Below, piece by piece: positions 23,456 through 33,500 of a stretch of DNA of 64,000 bases; within the stretch, counting starts at the first letter, position 1, and each line of letters starts with the position of its first letter. A model generated the notes under the pieces. It had not been told where the DNA came from and did no database searches. It worked only from the letters and a program-made list of their open reading frames with translations. The translations under genes and the position numbers were made by a program. Location: the NCBI GenBank assembly GCA_027627225.1, contig CM051033.1:50219516-50283515 (forward strand). The letters are read 5' to 3'. This DNA is from Congeria kusceri. Its lineage: Eukaryota; Mollusca; Bivalvia; Myida; Dreissenidae.

Positions 23456-25492
23456 GAATTTTCACACAAAACGAAAGTGAAAATAGCTTTTCATAATAAA
23501 CATGCTAAACAGCGTTAAACACGAGCGTCTGGTATTTTATTTAACATAAATATATTTTCTACTATCAGTATTAACTTACTATTAGACTGACTAATGGTAT
23601 CAATAAAGTCCTTTCTTGAAACAACTTTCATACAGGGAATTACTTCATGCGTAAGCACATTTCGCCTTTTGGAGCGAAATAATGCGGTAAAGTACAGAGG
23701 TTTGGCGTGTGACGTCATCCTCTGTGTATAGAATGTAGCATAACTTGTAGCGCTGGTCGAATATTGAGCTACTTTATATATCACGGTGTTAACACGAATA
23801 TCCTATCCGCTAAAAATAGCCAAAATTGCATCCTTTTCTTTAAATCAAGACGTTTTTGGTGTATGCAAGTATACAAAACATGCGAATATGACATTTATCA
23901 GTTAAATTAATTGAAACTACATTATGCACGGAACATTAGCATGTTACAGCTATGTAACGGCATGGCAGATTATTTAACAAACACAATCGTGAACTAATAT
24001 GAAAGAAAACAATTTCAGACAGTCTTGAAACACACATATTTTACATCTGAAATAAGAATCTAAATTTTTAATGTGTTCTACCAGTGCGTGTTGAGGGTAT
24101 TGTCGGTCCATTTTTTTTAAATAAAAAATCCCCAATAATGACAAATACTGTTTTAGTACAGGAAAACAGCATTAATTGAGTAAAACACAAAAACTATTAG
24201 GAAGAGGTTACAGGTACCTTCCAATTCTGGCCGCCGCCAAAAACTATGATATTTTCACCAGTTGTTTGCTTATTAAGTTATAGATAACAATAAACACACC
24301 TCGGGGAATCATTTTAAGTTGAGCCAAACTCCAACTGTTTGTTAATAGATCTCTGTGTGAATTTCTTTCTTAAATAGCAGTATTATGTCCACAATGTTCC
24401 GTAAAACAACAATTTCTCAGATTTTTGGCAAAAGCATGCTATATATCGTTAAAAAAGTGACCTACCTATAGTTCTCAGAGATGATTTCGAACGGTGGGGG
24501 TGCATTTTGGGCTATTTTAACGGCGATGTTACCGATTCGTTTTAACACCGTGTTGTAGTCAAGTTGGAAATTAGTATCACACAACTTAGGCCATTTAAAT
24601 TTATATATACTAGTAGTTATATGCGTGCATCCGTCAGGGCAGCATTAATTACGTGGGTGCAGAGCGAGGTTAAATAACTAACACGTTGAGATAAAAGTAT
24701 GCTGCGAGTGTTTTATATCATATTGAGCGTGCGGTATATAGAAAATTGGCTACTTATTGCACTGTTAGGCTCCGCCTACCAGTGATATCACAGTTATTAA
24801 ATACCGTAAAAGAAATAAAACTCAAACTCTCTTAAATAAGTGCACGATAAACACACTGTTACGAACCAAGTATTGTACGATGACAAAAATATGGGGAGAT
24901 AATACAATAACAATGCGGAAATCAAAATGGAAATCACCGCTTACCAGCAAGAAATGAAAACGTTAATTGCTTCGGTGTTGTATTTAACGCACGCGTTAAT
25001 TTAAATGTTCAAATATATTTTAATACTTTAAAGATGGATGGTGTTTACTGTATGTGTAGACATCAATAGGCAATTTAAATTCAAAATAAACAGTAAAAGC
25101 AACGTTTCTAATGCAAAACGTTTGTCCGGAAATCATATGGCATATAGGCTCTACATTCTGTAAAATATATTGTATTCAGGAAACACATTTTTCTGTCTTA
25201 CGACAGATTACAACCAAACCGTCAGTGTCCAATGGACAAATTTCAAGCTACTTCACATTATATTTAAAGCCACTCACTTGTTAACAAACTGCGTATGAAT
25301 CGTCATGACTTACAAGTACACGGACTAGATATAAAACAAAACACATTTTTAAATACAACATGTGCATAAAAAAAAAAAAATAATAATAATAATTTGTTTG
25401 GCATGATATCAGCATTTTATCCGACTGCGTCACGTTACTTGAATGGCAGTGAAAGCAATGACTGTCATGACATGCATTTATTATATGCTTTT
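23456..25492. other. long gene-free stretch
   Basis: AT-rich. An A-run and (AAT)n tract lies near 25367-25393. No exon or RNA gene recognised. Confidence 0.45.
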
Positions 25493-25930
25493 CCGTGAAA
25501 TATCGAATTTTATTGGTGAAATAAATTTTATATTGTCACTGTTGGAGTAGTGAAAATATAAGATTTTATATGTTTACTGCACTGAAAATATAACATAAAA
25601 CGGACTTTGTTTTCCATAAATAGCATCGATCTAGAAGTAGTGGTTTACAACCCTTGTCAAATTTATATACATGTACAGAATGTTCATGCATGTGTTTACA
25701 CAAAACGCTTTATACAATCCAACAAAATTATAATTTAGAGACAACGATTCACAAAATATGGCACTTATATCCCACCATACTAACCAGTGACAGTTTTGGA
25801 ATCATTCATGACGTCATTTTTAGCATAAAAGCTGCGCCACTCGTGAAAAAAATATTTTTTCTACAAACACTCGTGAAATACAATTCGATCTTACATCGAA
25901 ATCAACAAATATCCTCTATATATTTGCAAT
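25493..25930 (+). repeat. dispersed element with palindromic core, copy 2 of 3
   Basis: Same order as 2327-2860: GTGAAATATCGAATTTTATT, a CACTGTTGGAGTAGTG hairpin, AACATAAAACGGACT, CATCGATCTAGAAGTAGTGG, and a tail with CACTCGTG boxes and a TTCGATC...CGAAATCAAC end. More diverged in the hairpin. Confidence 0.75.
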
Positions 25931-26773
25931 GACCAACTGACTTACTGAATAACGAATGCAAATCATCTGCATTTGTGTTATTGTTATGATTATATTTTTC
26001 GTTGACGATTTGCTCAAAAGAAATAGCTTCGCCTTTCATTTAAGCATATAGCGGACGAATAATATTTACAACACGTCTAGGTTAATGCATATCAGACAGA
26101 CAGACGCTTAAACTGCTCTTTGTAAATGACAGCACAATTTATAGACAGATGATGTCAACTGCTCTTTGCTAAGAGATGTTTAAATACTGAAATCGCTTCT
26201 GAAATGTTAATGGTACCATTGAAAGTAGAGGTATCGAGACCATACATCGATTAAGGGCCATTATCTGTAATCCAATGAGTCTTTTCCTCTTGTTGATGCC
26301 ATAAAAAAATCTAAGGTCCGTCATTTGTTATGTGACAAAAAATTGCCATTACATTTTCAAGATCATTTCACATCGATAAATTATTTATTTCAATGACTCC
26401 ACAATGTCGTTTTATGCTATGAACAGTTTATTTGTTCAAGCTTTTTTAATACTTGTACTTGATACCTGATACAGGCACAATATTTCCATAATCAGGACCA
26501 ACGTCTTATATTTTGAAGTTATCATTCCATTAATATATTTTTATGTCTGTCTGTCTGTCCTTCTTTGTTTGTTTGTTTGTTTTTGTCAGCTTGTTTTCTG
26601 ATCCGTCACTTGATTTTATCATAATAAACTGTGATTACTATAAACTTAATATACTACGTACTACAGTTTTAGCATAAATTATCCCGCAATCAATTTACTT
26701 GTTTCATATCACGTAGACAAAGCTTGACAAACGAACGACTTTAGGACTGTTACCATACCATCCGAAGGACCTT
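25931..26773. other. no gene seen
   Basis: AT-rich, with a TTTGTTTG-type simple repeat near 26560-26585. Confidence 0.45.
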
Positions 26774-27024
26774 GGCCGGTATTCACATAGCTCCTAAGGG
26801 GAATCTTAGTTGTACTTAAGGGAAAATTTCAGATCACATTTTCCATGTGAAATCAGAACATAATATATGTATTCAAAAGGTTAAACTATTATTAAACGTC
26901 CAGTCAACATTTACTAGTTTAACACATTTGAATCAAAACAGACTTATTTACAAAACAGTGATAGACTTAAAGCATTTGATGAATTTAAGAAAGTTTTCCC
27001 TAGGGAGCTTTGTGAATACGGACC
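26774..27024. mobile_element. MITE with about 25-bp terminal inverted repeats
   Basis: The left end GGCCGGTATTCACATAGCTC + CTAAGGGGAA and the reverse of the right end GGTCCGTATTCACAAAGCTC + CCTAGGGAA match with few changes. The 'GTATTCACAAAGCTCC..AGG' end is typical of a MITE style spread across animals. The core has no coding capacity. Confidence 0.75.
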
Positions 27025-27143
27025 ATGGCGGGAAAATTCTGCCCCAGGACAGCGATCTTAGCGAGCACACCAACAAAAGCTACGTAGGTATAGTTTTTTA
27101 TTCGGCTGGCTAATGCATGCGTTTTAAAATCAAACTTACATAT

Positions 27144-27685
27144 CACGTGCGTACGTGTTAAATAAAATATTTCTCATGTCCCCTCCATGGACTACGGTGG
27201 CAAAGAGGGGACATGAAAAATATTTTATTTAACACGTGCGCACGTGATGCTTCACGTGCGCACGTGTTAGCCATCATTTGCGCACGTGTTAAACATCACG
27301 TGCGCACGTGTTACCTTTCACGTGCCCACGTGCTAACAATCACGTGCGCACGTGTTACTATCAAGTGCGCACCAACCAATCAGAAAACGTGAACCATCTG
27401 CCATATTTCAAAAATGAAAGTCGGAAATAAGGAATTATTACTTAACTAATGGCATATATTACGCTTCGTTTCATTGGTTAGCTATCACGTGCGCGCGTGG
27501 TGGTTGGCACGTGCGCTTGTGATGATTAACATGTGCACGTGGTAGCTATTAGCCAACACGTGCGCACGTGATGGTAAACACGTGCGCACGTGATGATTAA
27601 CACGTGCGCACGTGGTAATTAACACCTGCGCACGTGAAAGCATCACGTGTGCAGGTGTTTAATAAAATATTTATCATGTCCCCTC
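27144..27685. mobile_element. TIR element filled with CACGTGCGCACGTG palindromes, plus an abutting half copy
   Basis: An element at 27205-27685 starts GAGGGGACATG..AAATATTTTATT and ends with the inverse AATAAAATATTT.TCATGTCCCCTC. Between the ends lie seven perfect 14-bp CACGTGCGCACGTG palindromes and several variants, spaced by short TTAA/ATGAT linkers. Just left, 27144-27185 is a 42-bp inverse of the left end with two mismatches, so the two face each other across a 19-bp loop and form a strong hairpin. Confidence 0.85.
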
Positions 27686-27719
27686 TATGCTGACGTAGAT
27701 ATTACAAGGAAAACCATAT

Positions 27720-28385
27720 AATAAAGAATTATATCGGTGGAATAAAATTTGACATTAAATTGTTCACTGTTGGAGCAGTGAAAATACAAGATTTAATATT
27801 TTCACTGTAGTGAAAATATAACATAAAACGCACTATTTTTCTATAAGTTACATCGATCTTCAAGTAGTGGTTTACGTCCCTTGGCAAGTTTATACACATG
27901 AACAGTACTTACATACATTTGTTTTCAGACAACACATAATGTAATTCATTAAAAATATAAGGACAACGACGCACACACTATGGAATCATTTTGAAATTGG
28001 AATCATTTATGACGTCATTTGTATGACGTCAGACTATACAAAAGTGTGACGTTTTAGCTTATCTCGCGCAATTTCATTTGTTGTCCAAAAAGCAAAAATA
28101 AAAACAAGAACATTTGTTGATCGAATATTTATTTCACTCGTTGTCATAGAATATTAATATGTTTGCTTGTGGCTACGCCACTCGTGACTATATGTTTTTT
28201 ATAACCATTCGTGAAATAAACGTCGATCATTCACCGAAATCAACAAATAGCCTCTATTTATTTCACTCGTGGTCATAGAAAATATACTACGCCACTCGTG
28301 AAAATATTTTTTCTATAACCACTCGTGAAATAAAATTCGATCATTTACCGAAATCAACAAATATCCTCTACATATATTACTTTTA
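27720..28385 (+). repeat. dispersed element with palindromic core, copy 3 of 3
   Basis: Contains CACTGTTGGAGCAGTGAAAA, ATAACATAAAACGCACTATT, CATCGATCTTCAAGTAGTGG and the CACTCGTG-box tail. The tail (CACTCGTGGTCATAGAA ... ACCACTCGTGAAATAAA) is present at least twice in tandem. It is thus longer than the other two copies. Confidence 0.8.
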
Positions 28386-29786
28386 AAAAGGTGTTTGGGT
28401 GTAGGTGGATGTTCGTGCCTGATGCTTACCTGCTGGATGTGAATCTAATGCTATGGACACCAGCTATGGCTTATGCAGAGTAGATTTTATGAGCATAATA
28501 GTTTAATTCAGAACAAAATATTCAAATATGATAAGCACAATGTTGGAGACATTTTCAGACATGATATATTGCTCTTCTGCATGTCGTCTCTTTTTTCAAG
28601 TACATTTTGAGTCGTGCAACCTTTAAGAAGTGGTTCAAATCTGATTTATAATAAACTTTCGGACTAGTAATTCATTGGTAGAGTGGATGATTTTGTTTGT
28701 ACAAAGATCATTGAAGTTTAAGGACCATTATAAACAAGCAGTACATGGCTGTACCAATATCATTTGACTGTATAGGATAAGTTACCCGTTTATAAATAAG
28801 TATTGCCATGCAGTGTGTGTGTATGTCGGACTATTCACATATTTTAACTGTGGTTACTCCACCCCCTGAATGACTGAGATGTTAACATATTGATATGTCA
28901 TGAAAAGTGTCTAGGCTTTAATAAAGGATTCGAAAAAATATATCTTTGAGTATTGTTTTTTGAATTTATCTGCTGGTGGACAGTAGTCATATAATTAATG
29001 TATCGTCTAAAAAGAGTTTAAAAGGTCTACCCTTCATTTAACACGCCACTATCTTTCTTTTCCTCTTATATGGTATATGTTTTGTATAAGGACACAGCGG
29101 CGATAATATCCACCTTTGATTTAAAAAGGAACAATATTACATTGCTATAATTTTATAATTATGCTAAAACTAAATGTAAAACTTTATTGTTGCCTTTGCA
29201 GAAAACTTGTCATTCTTATTCATTACAGCTTTTTGCTGCTAACAGCTGATTTTCCTGCAAGAAAATGTACTTCAAATGAAGCAGACATTTGGTATTCATT
29301 TGCTTGACACCATTTCTGCATCCTTGCGCATCGGATGTCACCTCTGGTGCATTCCCCTATTCTGTATGTCTTTTTAATGGTAGGAAAATTCATTTGGTCA
29401 CCTCGATTGGAGTTGATTTTTAGAAGTCTTACTCTTCACGAAGAGTTTAGTAGTTTGGTGATAGAACAATGTTCGTTTAATTTTTTACTTTAATAACCAG
29501 TAAAATATGAAGCAATGCCATTTTCTGTAGGAATGTTGCGCAAACCAACACTGTATAGAATTTAGTTTTTTTTTCTTAATTTAGATTCTCTACTTCATGT
29601 TTTTGAGAAATCGTGTCATTTATTTCTCACCACAACTGATTCAGTAACTACCAAGTAGTCGTTAATGTCTTAACACACTTTCATAATATATTGCATAGTG
29701 TGTTTCCCTACAGTGCTTTATTTGAGCGCATTAATGCTATTGGCTGACCTTATAGATTACCTGCAAGTGGGTGGGTCTTGGCTGGA
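28386..29786. other. gene-free upstream region of gene A
   Basis: AT-rich. An AATAAA lies near 28921 without a recognisable upstream exon. It may hold distal control sequence of gene A, but nothing specific was identified. Confidence 0.4.
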
Positions 29787-29868
29787 TATAAGGACCAACA
29801 GAAACGCCTTTCTTAGCACCAAAAAAGATCGGTTGTAAGCTACTAAAAGATAGAAGAACGAGAAAAAA
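29787..29868 (+). promoter_or_regulatory. probable promoter and non-coding first exon of gene A
   Basis: TATAAG at 29787 sits in a GC-richer flank (GGGTCTTGGCTGGATATAAGG). A start about 30 bp on would give a short leader that ends at AGAAAAAA followed by the strong donor GTAAGT at 29869. The first coding exon begins directly at the acceptor TTATTTCAG before ATG 30494, so an upstream untranslated exon is required, and this is the only good candidate close by. The transcription start is inferred. Confidence 0.45.
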
Positions 29869-30493
29869 GTAAGTTTGTATATTATTTTGGTATAACTGTA
29901 CACTGGGCGAGTACATTGTACTCGTGTCTAATTTAAAATAATTTTGTTAGATTACCGGTTATAAGGAAATCAAAAACAAGTAATCAAACATATACATTTA
30001 AAACTGATATACATATTAAAATTTATGATTGAATTTGGCATTTTTAGGCATCTTTTATAAATGTATATGATAATATATTGGACTTCAAATACATGCGTCT
30101 TCTTCAGTATTATTACGTAAATGTTATTAAACTGAAATAATGAAATATAAATACTTAAACTTTTACCTGAGTGTTAATTACATTCGCGGTGGTAAAACGC
30201 ATTGATAGGTTCGAACCCAAATATGATATTTAATTACACTCTAATTTAATGCTCATATTAAGACATTCGATCATGTACAGTTTGTGAATATTAATAATAT
30301 TATGTTGTTTTGATTAATATATACTTGTAAGTTATGTTTAGCTACCTAAAGTCGTATACTTTCTTTGAGGCAGATAAATATTCTTTTCGATTCACTATTT
30401 TTCATTTGAGGCTGATAAGATTTTTTTCTTTCCCTATACATGTACAATTTATTTAATAAGAAGCTAATATTTGTTTTTCTGTTCTTATTTCAG

Positions 30494-30563
30494 ATGCACG
30501 GCCATATTATTTTCATAACGCTGATGTCATTCTGCTACTTGCAAACAAGTCATGCAGCTGACA
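30494..30563 (+). CDS. gene A exon 1, signal peptide
   Basis: Encodes MHGHIIFITLMSFCYLQTSH + AAD, a signal peptide likely cut after SHA or HAA. The ATG is immediately after the acceptor TTATTTCAG. The exon is 70 nt and ends in phase 1 at the donor GTAGGT. The gene B counterpart is also exactly 70 nt. Confidence 0.8.
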
Positions 30564-33500
30564 GTAGGTTCAATTTATATTTAAAAAAAAAATAGATCGA
30601 ATTTTTGGGCGTTTGACTGTGCTGTGTCTTATATACTGCAATACGCCGTGTAGTCTCTTGACTAAAATAATGCAATTACACTTCACTACTTTGGACAGAT
30701 GCAGTTTCCGAAGCAGTAGTTAACTGCTTTTCTTTGAACCTAGATCTATTTGTCTTCTTAAAGCGTATGCTTTTCTTTATAAGTTTTTATTTTCAAAAAC
30801 ATGTACCACGTAGTTTCATGTAAATAAAACAACGTTTTGCCAATAAAAAGAATTTCTTCATCCATTTTTTCTCTCTTTTCTTACGAAGATAATAGTTATT
30901 GTTCTTTTAAAAAGTAGTTCCGTTTATATTTTAAAACATTTTACAATGATATGTTGATATGTCAATGTCATTTAACATCTTATAGAGCCCTTACTAAATG
31001 GTTTCGTTAAAAAATATATACACATATTTCCAAAGGGAGCAACTGCCATTTACCCATGTTTCCTTTATATGGAAACTGAATTTGAATTCTGAAAAATGCG
31101 TTTATGACTCTACGTATTTTCAGAGGGTTATAACGATGACTGTACAGTTGGAACGGACACTTGCACAGCCCCAGGCACAGAATGTAGAACGGAAGGCACG
31201 GAAACAAAATGTTTTTGTAAAACTGGTGAGCACTGGGTGGACAATCAGGGGAATACTGCTTGCGTGTGTGATGCCGATGGCCATTGGGTTGGCAATACTG
31301 ATGGGACCGCTTGCGTTTGCGATGCGGCTAACTTTTGGCAACTGGATACAACTATGTGCAAATGTGCACCAACCTATGTACTTGATGTGTCCATTTGCAG
31401 GGGAAGTACGTATTAGAATTATATATTTTACCGTATGTCTTTTATAAAATATTAAGACCTAGTATATTATATTAGAATGTAATATGTCTTGTTTGTGAAG
31501 ACAGTATACTAGTATTGATCATAAAAGCAAATCAATGTATTGAAAATAAACTGTCAGGAGACAAACAAGCATCTCGATTATACAGTTATTTACATAATTT
31601 TGCTTCTTGACAGCTATTGACAGCACGGTTTGTGCCGTCTCGGGATCTGAGTGTTCCACGACTTCTGACAGCTACTGTGACGCTGACGAATTGAAATGCA
31701 AGTGTCCAGCGATTGCAACGGCGGGTACCAACACCTGTACATATAAAGGTAAACGCATATTTTTTTAACATTGCTGTCATGCAGCAAAATTGGACAATAA
31801 ATTGGGATACTTTAAAAAGGAAGTAATTAACTTTATGTTCTCATGAAACATAACGCTTGCAATTATAAATCTTAGTACTGGAAGGCTTTTGACCAGGCTT
31901 ATAAATGTACGAGTATGGTAAACAAGGGCAATTATTACTCTCAGGTTTGACTATTATATCGTATGAATTTTTGTTTGCGGTCTTTTGTTAGCAACGCAAT
32001 TGTACGGTAAAATTAAAGTTTGAAATTGGGTTGATTTTTGTTTATTGGTCCACATGCACTCTAGTTTCTTTGATTTCCGGTCATCGAATGATTAACAAAA
32101 TCGTCACATAGAGCGTATCCAATATAATCAAATTTAATCGATGGCTGGCCAAAGCGTTGTTTGAGAACTTTTATGAATATTTTAAAGATATTCAACTCCA
32201 GATTGGCATAAAAATGTGCGTCTTTGAGCTCACCTGAGAACAACGTGCTCATTATGAGCTTTTGTGATTGCCTTTTGTCCGTCGTTCGTCCTTGTGAACA
32301 CTCTAGAGGCCACATTTATTGGCCAAACTTGGTCAGAACATTTGTCCCAATGATAACTCGGCCTAGTTTGAAACTGGGTCATGTGGGGGTCAAAAACTAG
32401 GTTACTAGGTCAAATAGAATAAAAAGCTTGTGAACACTCTAGAAGTCACATTTTTTGCCCAATCAACATGTAACATGCTCAGAACCTTTGTTGTTAGGAT
32501 ATCTCGGCCGAGTAAGAAAATGGTTCCGGTCTGTTGAAAAACATGACCGCAAGGGGGGGGGGGGGGGCGGCGGGCAGTTTTCCTTATATATGGCTATAAG
32601 AAAAGCTTGTGAACACTCTGGAAGTACCATTTTTTGCCCAATCTTCATTAAAATTGGTCAGAACATTTGTCTTAATGATATCGGCCGAGTTCTACTCTGG
32701 GTCATGTGGGGTCAAAAACTAGGTCACTAGGTCAATTGAAGAAAAAGCTTGTTAACACTCTAGAAGTCACATTTTTGCCTAATCTTCATGAAACTTGGTC
32801 AGAACATTTGTGTTAATGATATCTCGCCGATTTAGAAACTTGGTTATGTGGGGACAAAAATTAGGTCACTAGGTCAGATTGAACAAAAAGCTTGTCATCC
32901 CTCTAGAAGTCACATTTTTGCTCAATTAACATGAAACTTGGTCAGAACATTTGTCCTAATGATATCTCGGTCGATTTCGAAAATGATTCCGCTACGTTGA
33001 AATCATGGCCACCAGGGGGGCGGCGCAGTTTTCCTTATGTGGCTAAAGACAAACCTTGTGAACACTTTAGGAGTCACATTTTTGCCCAATCTTCATGAAA
33101 CTTGGTCAAAATATGTGTCCAAATGATATCTCGGCCGTGTTCGAACTTGGTTCACGTGGGGTCATAAACTAGGCCACTAGGTCAAATTAACGAAAAAGAT
33201 TATTAACACTCTAGAAGTCACATTTTTTGCCCAAGCTTCATGAAACTTGTTAAAAATATTTGTCTTAATGATATATCGGCCGAGTTCGAATCTGGGTCAT
33301 GTTTGGTCCAAAACCTAGGTCACTAGGTCAAATTGAAGAAAAAGCTTGCTAACACTCTAGAAGTCACATTTTTGCCTAATCTTCATGAAATTTGGTCAGA
33401 ACATGTGTCGTAATGATATCTCGGCCGAGTTAGAAACTGGGTCATGTGGGGACAAAAACTAGGTCAAATTGAAGAAAAGGCTTGTGAACACTCTTGGTTA

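Noticed and set aside
31007..31447. Open frames of 60-149 codons overlapping gene A exon 2
   Set aside because: They are shadow frames of the real exon, which has splice sites, phase and cysteine spacing in another frame.
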